From Nitrosomonadales bacterium (GTDB lineage: Bacteria > Pseudomonadota > Gammaproteobacteria > Burkholderiales > SG8-41): 9,434 bases of DNA. The position numbers and the translations under genes were made by a program. Each line of letters begins with the position of its first letter. Positions within the stretch are counted from its first letter, which is position 1. The stretch lies in assembly GCA_009885185.1 (NCBI GenBank), contig VFLF01000950.1, positions 1 to 9,434 of the forward strand, given 5' to 3'. Under the pieces are notes generated by a model. That model did no database searches. It was not told the origin of the DNA and saw only the letters and a program-made list of their open reading frames with translations. This document shows positions 1 through 5,916 of this stretch, one piece after another.

Positions 1-251
1 GCTATCACGTGGTGTGGAACGTCACCCCCGCGCTGCATACGCCGCTGATGTCAGTGACCAATGCCATATCGAGCATCATTCTGGTGGGCGCGATGCTGGC
101 CGCCGGGCCGGCGGAGGCTGACTGGGGTGTATGGGTGGGCGCGGTGGCGGTGGTGCTGGCGGCGGTCAACGTGTTCGGCGGCTTTCTGGTGACGCAGCGC
201 ATGCTGGAGATGTTCAAGAAAAAAGAACCCAAAAAATCGGAGGCGAAGTAA
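1..251 (+). CDS. pntAB: NAD(P) transhydrogenase alpha subunit, membrane part (PntAB / PntA C-terminus), 5' truncated
   Basis: The window opens inside this gene. The frame begins at base 3 ([14 protein letters not shown]...) and gives 82 residues before the TAA at 249-251. The sequence [20 protein letters not shown] is the family signature of the C-terminal membrane domain of the proton-translocating transhydrogenase alpha subunit. Two hydrophobic helices follow (roughly [18 protein letters not shown] and [20 protein letters not shown]), then a short lysine-rich cytoplasmic tail. The protein is part of the membrane channel coupling proton flow to hydride transfer from NADH to NADP+. In many proteobacteria this domain is a separate gene of about 100 residues (pntAB). 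In others it is the end of one long PntA. The window cannot decide between these. The GTG at base 9 is internal and not the real start. The stop codon directly abuts the pntB start, so the two genes are cotranscribed. Confidence 0.93.
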   Translation, partial: YHVVWNVTPALHTPLMSVTNAISSIILVGAMLAAGPAEADWGVWVGAVAVVLAAVNVFGGFLVTQRMLEMFKKKEPKKSEAK

Positions 252-1649
252 ATGCTCTCCGGTAATCAGGTTGCACTGGCGTATCTCGTCGCTTCGGTAT
301 TTTTCATCCTGGCGTTAAAAGGCTTGTCGTCGCCGCTGACCTCGCGGCGCGGCAATTTGTTCGGCATGATCGGTATGGCGATTGCGGTCGCCGTGACGCT
401 AACGCTCACCAAGAACTGGGTCATCATCATCGGCGGCATCGCGCTTGGCGGCGCCATCGGCGCAGTGGTGGCGCGCAAGGTGCAGATGACGGCGATGCCT
501 GAACTGGTGGCTTTCATGCACTCGCTGGTGGGCATGGCGGCGGTGCTGATCGCGATTGCCGCGGTCAACAACCCGTTCGCCTTCGGCATCGTCAAGGCGG
601 CGGGCGAGGCGATCCCGCTGGGCAACAAACTGGAGCTCTTCATCGGCACCTTCGTCGGCGCGATGACCTTCTCCGGCTCGGTGATCGCGTTCCTCAAACT
701 CTCCGGGCGCATGAGCGGCGCGCCCATTGTGTTCAGCGGGCAGCACATGCTCAATTTGCTGATGGGTTTGAGCATGTTCGGTTGCGGCCTGTGGTTCTTC
801 ATGAGCGGCGGCACCAACTGGCATGCCTTCATCGCCATGACCGTGATTGCCTTCGTGCTCGGTTTTCTGATCATCGTCCCCATCGGCGGCGCCGACATGC
901 CGGTGGTGATCTCGATGCTGAACTCCTACTCCGGCTGGGCGGCGGCGGGCATCGGCTTCTCGCTCAACAACCCCATGCTCATTATCGCCGGCTCGCTGGT
1001 GGGCAGCTCCGGCGCGATCCTGAGTTACATCATGTGCAAGGCGATGAACCGGCCGTTCCTGTCGGTGATCCTCGGCGGCTTCGGCACCGACTCCGGCGCG
1101 GCTGCGGCGGGGGACGGCGTGCAAAAAACCCACCGCAGCGGCAGCGCGGATGACGCGGCCTTCCTCATGAGTAACGCCGATTCGGTCATCATCATTCCCG
1201 GCTACGGCCTCGCGGTGGCGCGCGCGCAACACGCCGTCAAGGAGCTCGCCCACAAGCTGCGCGAAAAAGGCGTCACCGTCCGCTTCGCCATCCATCCGGT
1301 GGCGGGCCGCATGCCCGGCCACATGAACGTGCTGCTGGCCGAAGCAGAAATCCCCTACGATCAAGTGCTGGAGATGGACGAAATCAATAGCGACTTCCCC
1401 ACCACCGACGTGGTGCTGGTACTCGGCGCCAACGACGTGGTGAACCCCGCAGCCAAAACACCCGGCAGCCCGATCTTCGGCATGCCGATACTCGAAGCCG
1501 ACAAAGCGCGCACCGTGATGGTGGTCAAGCGCTCTATGGCGGCGGGTTATGCGGGGCTGGATAACGATCTGTTTTACATGGATAAAACCATGATGGTGTT
1601 TGGTGATGCGAAGAAAGTGGTGGAGGATATGGTGAAGGCGGTGGGGTGA
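252..1649 (+). CDS. pntB: NAD(P)(+) transhydrogenase (Re/Si-specific) subunit beta
   Basis: This is a full-length PntB of 465 residues, about the usual family length. Residues 1 to about 265 form the multi-helix membrane domain II. It includes ELVAFMHSLVGMAAVLIA, whose H90 corresponds to the conserved proton-channel histidine of the family. Residues from about 300 to the end form the NADP(H)-binding domain III, with PGYGLAVARAQHA (316-328), GANDVVNPAA (392-401) and KRSMAAGYAGLDNDLFY (426-442). The enzyme uses the proton motive force to make NADPH from NADH at the cytoplasmic membrane, together with the alpha subunits encoded just upstream. The ATG follows the previous TAA with no gap (TAAATG). 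A GGAGG ribosome binding site lies at 239-243, 8 bases before the start. No truncation or unusual residue was seen. Confidence 0.97.
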   Translation: MLSGNQVALAYLVASVFFILALKGLSSPLTSRRGNLFGMIGMAIAVAVTLTLTKNWVIIIGGIALGGAIGAVVARKVQMTAMPELVAFMHSLVGMAAVLIAIAAVNNPFAFGIVKAAGEAIPLGNKLELFIGTFVGAMTFSGSVIAFLKLSGRMSGAPIVFSGQHMLNLLMGLSMFGCGLWFFMSGGTNWHAFIAMTVIAFVLGFLIIVPIGGADMPVVISMLNSYSGWAAAGIGFSLNNPMLIIAGSLVGSSGAILSYIMCKAMNRPFLSVILGGFGTDSGAAAAGDGVQKTHRSGSADDAAFLMSNADSVIIIPGYGLAVARAQHAVKELAHKLREKGVTVRFAIHPVAGRMPGHMNVLLAEAEIPYDQVLEMDEINSDFPTTDVVLVLGANDVVNPAAKTPGSPIFGMPILEADKARTVMVVKRSMAAGYAGLDNDLFYMDKTMMVFGDAKKVVEDMVKAVG

Positions 1650-1680
1650 TTTTTGCGTCTACCGAGTTTTACAAATGAAC

Positions 1681-1704
1681 AAGGGCCGCGAATGCGGCCC
1701 TTTT
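1681..1704. terminator. Intrinsic terminator between convergent pntB and cupin genes
   Basis: A perfect 9-bp stem, AAGGGCCGC (1681-1689) and GCGGCCCTT (1694-1702), has a GAAT tetraloop and is followed by a short T run. It sits 31 bases after the pntB stop and 16 bases before the end of the convergent cupin gene. The A-rich side could serve the opposite strand as well, so it may be bidirectional. Confidence 0.85.
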
Positions 1705-1720
1705 ACATTATCAATTGCTT

Positions 1721-2191
1721 TTAGTGCGGCTTGTTGTTCTGCTCGCCCCAGCCGGTGGTTTTGGCGCCTTCGGTAGCGATCAGCACGTAGGCCATGACGC
1801 ATGGAATGGTGCCGCGATTGGCCCAGTTGTGATTGGTGCCGAGCTGAATCACCACGTCGCCCGGTTTGAGCAGCACCGAGCCTTCTTCCATTTCCATCCA
1901 CATTTCGCCCGAGATGCAGATCGCGTAATCCACGGAATCGGTGCTGTGCCAGCGCGCGATGTTGCCCGGCGCGTAAACACCGAAGCGGAACACCGAGCCG
2001 CCGGCGAGGCTGGTGCCGAGTTCCCAGTTATTCGGGTCATCGGTCGCGGTTTCAGCGGGCAGTTTTTTGGTGGCCCACAGCGGCACGTTGTCAAAGCCGG
2101 GGCGCAGGTTCTTTTGATCGATGGCGCTGTCCCATTTGATGCAGCTCTTGCCATCCTTGGTGAAGCCGGTTACCACTCTGCGAAATGCCAT
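1721..2191 (-). CDS. Single-domain cupin protein
   Basis: The product is a 156-residue single-domain cupin. Cupin motif 1 is degenerate but recognisable at about residues 76-96 (GNIARWHSTDSVDYAICISG then E96). This resembles the cupin subfamily with an H-x-T-D-S-x-D-Y core rather than the classical HxH. Motif 2 is clear at 111-125 (GDVVIQLGTNHNWAN). H82, D88, E96 and H121 are the candidate metal ligands, so the metal site is probably altered from the classical three-His/one-Glu set. The frame stays open upstream as far as 2353. I chose the ATG at 2191 because MAFRRVVTGF begins the folded part and GGAG lies 10 bases upstream; a longer start would run into the divergent gene. There is no signal peptide, so it is cytoplasmic. 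The substrate is unknown. Its divergent partner is a carboxymuconolactone decarboxylase-family gene, a family often fused or paired with cupins, which suggests a shared role in aromatic or lactone catabolism. Confidence 0.88.
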   Translation of the reverse strand: MAFRRVVTGFTKDGKSCIKWDSAIDQKNLRPGFDNVPLWATKKLPAETATDDPNNWELGTSLAGGSVFRFGVYAPGNIARWHSTDSVDYAICISGEMWMEMEEGSVLLKPGDVVIQLGTNHNWANRGTIPCVMAYVLIATEGAKTTGWGEQNNKPH

Positions 2192-2322
2192 TTCAAGTAT
2201 TCTCCGTTGGTTAAAATTCGAGTCGGGCATGAATGCCGCGTCGCCCAGTATATTACAGGCGGCTGGCAATCCGCCGTTGACCGCCATAAACTGGCGGGAC
2301 ATGCATCGAGGGAGTCGTCGTG
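2192..2322. promoter_or_regulatory. Divergent promoter region between cupin and CMD genes
   Basis: This 131-base stretch separates the two start codons and must hold both promoters. For the plus gene, TTGACC at 2277-2282 could be a -35, but the expected -10 position (CATGCA, 2300-2305) is poor. For the minus gene, an AT-rich TAATATACT on the complementary strand around 2250 could hold a -10, but no -35 is convincing. I therefore mark the region and do not assign exact promoters. GAGGGAG at 2308-2314 is the ribosome binding site of the plus gene. Confidence 0.4.
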
Positions 2323-3288
2323 ATGAAGGCATCAAAGAAGAAAACGGTTGCACGGAAAACCCGCGCTCCCGCGCTCACCAGGCTCAAACAAAAATACGGC
2401 GACCGCGCCATCGATGGCCTGGCCCGCGTGCACCCGGATCACGTGGCCGAGCATATCGAGTGGTGCGATGCGCTGGACCCGCATTTCACCAAGCTATGGC
2501 TCGACTTCACCTATGGCGGCATGACCGGGCGCGGCATACTCGATGAGCGCAAGCGTTGCCTGATACTGGTGGGCCAGTTTCTGGTGATGGAAGATTGGGA
2601 TCAGCTCGCGGTGCATATACGCAATGCGCTGCGGCACGCCACGCCGCGCGAGGTGCTGGAAGTGTTGTTGCAGGCCACGGTGTATCTGGGCTATCCGAAA
2701 ATCATGCGCGCCACGCGTGTGTTTACCAAGGTCGTCAAGCAATTGGGACGCATGAAGGAGATTACCGGCACGCAGATGCCGATCACCGGCCACCCGGCCA
2801 AACGCTCGCTCGCCGCCGAGCGCAAGACTTGGGACGTCAGCGCAAAAGAGTGTCCGCGACAGGAGGAGTTGCTGCGCAAATTCGGCTGGGAGGGTTTAAG
2901 CACCGGGTTTCGTTTGCAGCCCAGCCATCATCATAAAACCGTCGAGCAGCTTGAGCGTGTGGATGAGCACTTCCTCAAGCTGTGGCTCGATTACATTTAT
3001 GCGGGCATGTACACGCGCGGCATATTGGACGACCAGACGCGCATCTTGTGCGTGATCGGCGAGCTGATGGTGATGGGCGAATTCATTCAGGCCGAAAATC
3101 ACATCCGCAACGCGCTGACGCACGGCGCGACGCCGCGCGAAGTGATGGAGGTGGTGCTGCAATCGACGATTTACGTCGGCATGCCGCGCTTTGTGCGCGT
3201 GGTGGCGCTGGTGGAGCGCGTGCTTAAGGAATTAGGGCGGCTGGATGAACTGACCAGCACGCAGTTGCCGCTGCCCGTGACCGGTTAG
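2323..3288 (+). CDS. Carboxymuconolactone decarboxylase (CMD) family protein with two tandem CMD domains
   Basis: The 321-residue protein contains two clearly homologous halves. Copy 1 spans about 51-147 and copy 2 about 213-309, at an offset of 162 residues. Each has the CMD hallmarks: an FxKLWLDxxYxGMxxRGILD opening, a helix with H-I-R-N-A-L (H98 and H260), ATPREVxEVxLQxTxYxG, and a closing helix ending ELGR or QLGR. Neither copy has the CxxC of AhpD-type peroxidases, so PcaC-like (gamma-carboxymuconolactone decarboxylase) chemistry or an undefined lactone/hydrolase role fits better. The N-terminus is lysine/arginine-rich and not a signal peptide; the protein is cytoplasmic. The start is ATG 2323 (GAGGGAG 8 bases upstream); the adjacent GTG at 2320 would add one residue. 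It is divergent from the cupin gene and convergent with the Bug receptor gene, leaving a 17-base gap. The exact reaction is not determined by the sequence. Confidence 0.9.
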   Translation: MKASKKKTVARKTRAPALTRLKQKYGDRAIDGLARVHPDHVAEHIEWCDALDPHFTKLWLDFTYGGMTGRGILDERKRCLILVGQFLVMEDWDQLAVHIRNALRHATPREVLEVLLQATVYLGYPKIMRATRVFTKVVKQLGRMKEITGTQMPITGHPAKRSLAAERKTWDVSAKECPRQEELLRKFGWEGLSTGFRLQPSHHHKTVEQLERVDEHFLKLWLDYIYAGMYTRGILDDQTRILCVIGELMVMGEFIQAENHIRNALTHGATPREVMEVVLQSTIYVGMPRFVRVVALVERVLKELGRLDELTSTQLPLPVTG

Positions 3289-3305
3289 TCACCGGCTGCT
3301 AACCA

Positions 3306-4274
3306 CTACCCACTGATCGGAATATTCGCCTCGCGCACCACGCGTTTCCACTTGGCTACGTCGCTCTTGATGCGGTCGCTAAATTGCGCGGGCGGGCCAC
3401 CGGCCGGCTCCATGCCTTCGTTCTCGAACCACTTTTGCATGGGTTCGGTTTTCATGATGCGCGAGACTTCGTTGTTCCAGCGCGTGACGATGGTTTGCGG
3501 CAGCGCCTTCGGCCCCCACATGCCGTACCAGTGTACGACTTCGTAGCCGGGCACGGTTTCGCTGATCGAGGGCACGTCGGGCAGCGCGCGCCAGCGTTTG
3601 GCCGGCGTGACGCCGATGGGGCGCAGGCGTCCGCTGCGGATGTGCGGAATGGCGGGCACCATGCTGCTGAAGCTGGTATGCACTTCCGCGGCCAGCAACG
3701 CGTTCATCACCGGCCCCGTGCCTTTATAGGGTATATGCGTCAGCTTGACCTTGGTTTCGAGCATGAAGAGTTCGCCCGCCAGATGCCCAAGACCGCCGGT
3801 GCCTGATGAGCCGAAGTTGAATTTGCCGGGACTGGCGCGCGCGGCGTCGATGTAATCCCGGATGGATTTAATGGGTGACGCGGGGCTCATGGTCACCACC
3901 AGCCCGGTTTCGCCGATGAGGATGATGGGCTTGATGTCGGTGACGGAATCATAGGGCAGCCGATGCAGCGCGGCGTTGGAGCCGTAGCTGCCCGATACCA
4001 GTATCAGCGTATAGCCGTCGGCTTGCGCGTTGACCACTAAGCCCGAGCCGAGAGTGCCGCCGCCGCCGGGACGGTTGTCAACGATAATGGGTTGGCCCCA
4101 GGCTTCGTGAATTTGCGGGCCGATCAGCCGCGCCAATATGTCGGAACCGCCGCCGGGGGAGAAGGGCGTGACCACGCGGATGGGCCGGCTGGGATACTTG
4201 TCCTGTGCGTGCGCCAGCGTGGCACCGCACACCAGCGCGGCGGCGGACAGGGCTTTAAGGGCGGGCATCAACAT
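3306..4274 (-). CDS. Bug/TctC-family tripartite tricarboxylate transporter substrate-binding protein
   Basis: The 322-residue protein is typical of the Bug (Bordetella uptake gene) family. An N-terminal signal peptide (MLMPALKALSAAALVCGATL, then AHA) is probably cleaved after residue 23, leaving QDKYPSRPIRVVTPF. Family motifs appear in order: PFSPGGGSDILAR (37-49), DNRPGGGGTLGS (66-77), GSSGTGGLGHLAGELF (155-170) and PYKGTGPVMNALL (182-194). The mature protein should bind a small carboxylate in the periplasm; the ligand cannot be read from the sequence. The start ATG at 4274 is supported by AGAGGA about 9 bases upstream; an ATG two codons further in is less well placed. No TctA/TctB membrane genes are in the window, so it is an orphan receptor here, as is common in Burkholderiales. 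It is divergent from an SDR gene, which often marks a substrate-processing partner. Confidence 0.95.
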   Translation of the reverse strand: MLMPALKALSAAALVCGATLAHAQDKYPSRPIRVVTPFSPGGGSDILARLIGPQIHEAWGQPIIVDNRPGGGGTLGSGLVVNAQADGYTLILVSGSYGSNAALHRLPYDSVTDIKPIILIGETGLVVTMSPASPIKSIRDYIDAARASPGKFNFGSSGTGGLGHLAGELFMLETKVKLTHIPYKGTGPVMNALLAAEVHTSFSSMVPAIPHIRSGRLRPIGVTPAKRWRALPDVPSISETVPGYEVVHWYGMWGPKALPQTIVTRWNNEVSRIMKTEPMQKWFENEGMEPAGGPPAQFSDRIKSDVAKWKRVVREANIPISG

Positions 4275-4382
4275 GCGGAGTTTTCCTCTTAAAAATCAGA
4301 CGGCGACGGCCACGGCACAAACAAAATCAGGAATTCATTGCGTTAGTATACAAACTTCAAGCGTAACGAAGGGAATGCGAAT
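4275..4382. promoter_or_regulatory. Divergent promoter region between Bug receptor and SDR genes
   Basis: This 108-base AT-rich spacer carries a TTAGTATACAAAC element (4343-4355) centred on the palindrome GTATAC (4346-4351). It lies about 30 bases before the SDR start and could be a -10 (TATACA) or an operator half of a GntR- or LysR-type site. No convincing -35 stands 17 bases upstream. AAGGGA at 4369-4374 is the SDR ribosome binding site, and on the minus strand AGAGGA serves the Bug gene. Confidence 0.4.
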
Positions 4383-5138
4383 ATGGATTTGCAACTGAAG
4401 GGAAAAACGGCGCTGGTGACGGGTGCAAGTCAGGGATTAGGCAAGGCGATTGCCGTCGGCCTTGCGATGGAAGGCGTGCAGGTGGCGATTACCGCGCGGC
4501 GGCGCGAGTTGCTGGAAAAAACGGCTGCCGAGATTGTGCAAAAAGGCGGCCTGCAGCCCGTGATTATCGTCGCCGATTTGTATCCGGAAAACGCGTCCGA
4601 CGATATCGCCGCGCAGGCATTGAAGGCCATGGGCCGCGTGGATATCGTCGCCAACTCGGCGGGCGGCAGCCGACCCCTGCCGCTGGATGGTTCCAAGCAA
4701 GCGTGGCTTGAGGGCATGACACTGAATTTCTGGCGGCTGCGCGAGCTCACGCACGCGCTGCTGCCCAGCATGATCGAGCATAAATTCGGCCGCGTGATTA
4801 ATCTCACCGGCACGCGCGAGCCGCGCAACCTGAATGCCGCGCACGCGGCCAAGGCGGCGGTGCATGTGTGGTCGAAGGGGCTGTCAAAAGTGGTGGCGAA
4901 AGACGGCGTGACGGTCAATTGCCTGCAACCCGGCAAGCTGCGCAGTGAGCAAATCGACAAACGCATGCCCACCGAAGAGGCGCGACGTGCGTGGGCGAAA
5001 AAAGAAGTGCCGATGGAGCGCGTCGGCGAGCCGGAAGAGTTGGCGGATCTGGCGGTGTTTCTGGCGTCGCCGCGCGCCGGCTATATTTCGGGCAATGTCA
5101 TCGCAGTGGACGGAGCGGCGCGCTTCTTTGCGTTCTAG
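4383..5138 (+). CDS. SDR family oxidoreductase-like protein lacking the catalytic tyrosine
   Basis: This is a 251-residue classical-length SDR. The Rossmann cofactor motif TGASQGLG is at 13-20, D65 follows the third strand, and NSAGG (91-95) stands for the usual NNAGG. N115 fits the conserved helix asparagine. PG (183-184) and the C-terminal YISGNVIAVDGAA are standard. The active site is unusual. In the expected YxxxK box the sequence is A153-A-H-A-K157 (in LNAAHAAKAAVH), so lysine is kept but tyrosine is replaced by alanine. The preceding strand reads INLTGTREP, without an obvious catalytic serine. A family of SDR-like proteins with TG.xEP..LNAA.AAKAAV is known to me from beta-proteobacteria, so this is probably a real subfamily rather than a damaged gene. 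The arginine pair after strand 2 (TARRR) suggests NADP(H). The start is supported by AAGGGA 8 bases upstream. The substrate is unknown. Confidence 0.9.
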   Translation: MDLQLKGKTALVTGASQGLGKAIAVGLAMEGVQVAITARRRELLEKTAAEIVQKGGLQPVIIVADLYPENASDDIAAQALKAMGRVDIVANSAGGSRPLPLDGSKQAWLEGMTLNFWRLRELTHALLPSMIEHKFGRVINLTGTREPRNLNAAHAAKAAVHVWSKGLSKVVAKDGVTVNCLQPGKLRSEQIDKRMPTEEARRAWAKKEVPMERVGEPEELADLAVFLASPRAGYISGNVIAVDGAARFFAF

Positions 5139-5188
5139 ACGCAACACAACGCTGCATCGAGCATCCATTGGGTCGGGCATGAACCGTA

Positions 5189-5264
5189 GCGGTCGAGTCC
5201 ATTTGTGGTGAGCATTTTGAATTTGCCTTGATTGACCAGACAAACCACGAGGGAACTCGACCGC
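5189..5264. repeat. Long-looped inverted repeat in the convergent SDR/DUF3455 gap (REP-like or terminator)
   Basis: GCGGTCGAGT (5189-5198) is the exact reverse complement of ACTCGACCGC (5255-5264). Inside the loop, GTGGT (about 5205-5209) can pair with ACCAC (5244-5248), giving an imperfect extended hairpin. The stretch TTTGTGGTGAGC plus CAAACCACGAG resembles degenerate versions of the TTCGTGGTGAGC...GAACCACGAA repeats I associate with beta-proteobacterial intergenic regions. It lies between two convergent gene ends, where it could terminate both transcripts. No poly-T tail is present. Confidence 0.45.
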
Positions 5265-5275
5265 CGCAGAAGTAC

Positions 5276-5797
5276 TTACTGCTGTTTGTAGAACACGTAC
5301 TTGGCCTGATATCCGACCTGTTGCTTCGTGCCTGCGGTAGCGGCGTTACAAGCAGCGGACGGCGCTACGCCGCCTTTGGTTTCGAGGCGCTGAATATAAG
5401 TCACGCCCGTCATTGCTCCCATGCCCATGGCCGGATCGGCTTTTACCAGTTGCAGCGGAATGTTGCCCGGTGCTGCGGGCGCTACCGCGACTTGCTTGCC
5501 GGTGACTTTGGAGCCGTCCATCGCCTCCCAGGTCGGGCCGCCGTAGTATTTGCCGATGAATTTTTGCTGCATGTCCCGCAGGGTAGCCACGGGCGTAACG
5601 AATGCCCACTCAAATGCGCCGGCCATGTCTTTCTTCTCGCGGCACTCGTAGGTGATTTCGCCGGCACCCACGGTTTCCAGCGTTTGCGCGTGGCCCGTTG
5701 GCACGCGTACGGGTTCAGGCAGCGTGGCATTGTCCACCGCGGCGAAGCTGGTACCGGCGGCGGCCAGCATAAGGGCAACTGAAATGGATTTGATCAT
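5276..5797 (-). CDS. Secreted DUF3455 domain-containing protein
   Basis: The product is a 173-residue exported protein of unknown function. The first 19 residues (MIKSISVALMLAAAGTSFA) form a signal peptide with a likely cut before AVDNATLPEP. The rest matches the DUF3455 pattern as I know it: an ITYEC strand (48-52), a W-x-F segment (EWAFVTP), GKYYGGPTWEAMDGSKVTGK (82-101), a PGNIPLQLVKA strand, VTYIQRLETKGGVAPSAAC (132-150) and a closing YQAKYVFY. C52 and C150 are the only cysteines in the mature part and could form a disulfide. The start ATG at 5797 has AAAGGAAA about 7 bases upstream. The gene follows the anti-sigma gene on the same strand after 119 bases and carries an upstream motif shared with the sigma gene, so it is probably a target of that ECF sigma factor. 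The biochemical role is unknown. Confidence 0.9.
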   Translation of the reverse strand: MIKSISVALMLAAAGTSFAAVDNATLPEPVRVPTGHAQTLETVGAGEITYECREKKDMAGAFEWAFVTPVATLRDMQQKFIGKYYGGPTWEAMDGSKVTGKQVAVAPAAPGNIPLQLVKADPAMGMGAMTGVTYIQRLETKGGVAPSAACNAATAGTKQQVGYQAKYVFYKQQ

Positions 5798-5810
5798 GGT
5801 GTTTCCTTTT

Positions 5811-5866
5811 ATGGGGTAGTGGTTGAATGAGTACCAAATAGCGGCGTCTCATCAGGCACTACCCAT
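5811..5866. repeat. Inverted repeat overlapping the DUF3455 promoter
   Basis: ATGGGGTAGTG (5811-5821) pairs with CACTACCCAT (5857-5866), giving ten complementary bases with one bulged G and a 35-base spacer. The distal arm contains the proposed -10 element (GTAGT on the minus strand, 5862-5858). The proximal arm lies in the leader close to the ribosome binding site. The layout could be an operator dyad or a chance repeat of the promoter core. Confidence 0.4.
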
Positions 5867-5886
5867 GGGGAACACGGATGGATGCA
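5858..5886 (-). promoter_or_regulatory. Candidate ECF-sigma promoter for the DUF3455 gene
   Basis: On the minus strand TGCATCC (5886-5880) is followed after 17 bases by GTAGT (5862-5858). The same pair at the same spacing occurs upstream of the sigma gene. A second overlapping CCATCC (5881-5876) resembles the -35 I recall for mycobacterial SigK. The -10 would lie 60 bases before the DUF3455 start. Assignment is by comparison of two sites only. Confidence 0.5.
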
Positions 5887-5888
5887 GA

Positions 5889-5911
5889 ACGCTGAAAAGA
5901 ATTTTCAGCGT
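5889..5911 (-). terminator. Perfect 10-bp hairpin after the anti-sigma gene
   Basis: ACGCTGAAAA (5889-5898) and TTTTCAGCGT (5902-5911) form a perfect 10-bp inverted repeat with a 3-base loop. It begins 5 bases beyond the anti-sigma stop and ends 2 bases before the proposed DUF3455 -35. The position fits a terminator separating the sigma operon from the DUF3455 unit, although no T run follows the stem on the minus strand. It could instead be an attenuator or an upstream regulatory dyad. Confidence 0.5.
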
Positions 5912-5916
5912 AATCC

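Noticed and set aside
399..1364. Long minus-strand open frame (321 codons) opposite pntB.
   Set aside because: It is the shadow of a GC-rich gene, with very high His/Arg/Asp content and no domain; pntB on the plus strand is certain.
3278..3303. Overlapping short inverted repeats at the CMD/Bug convergent junction (GGTTAG...CTAACC, GTGAC...GTCAC).
   Set aside because: Stems are only 5-6 bp, mutually exclusive and without a T run, so I do not call a terminator.
2223..5182. 12-base repeat GTCGGGCATGAA near 2223 and 5171.
   Set aside because: A few 12-base matches are expected by chance in a window of this size, and the contexts differ.
5161..5190. Plus-strand GCATCC followed by GTAGC, resembling the ECF motif.
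   Set aside because: The spacing is 19 rather than 17, the last base differs, and it points into the end of a convergent gene.
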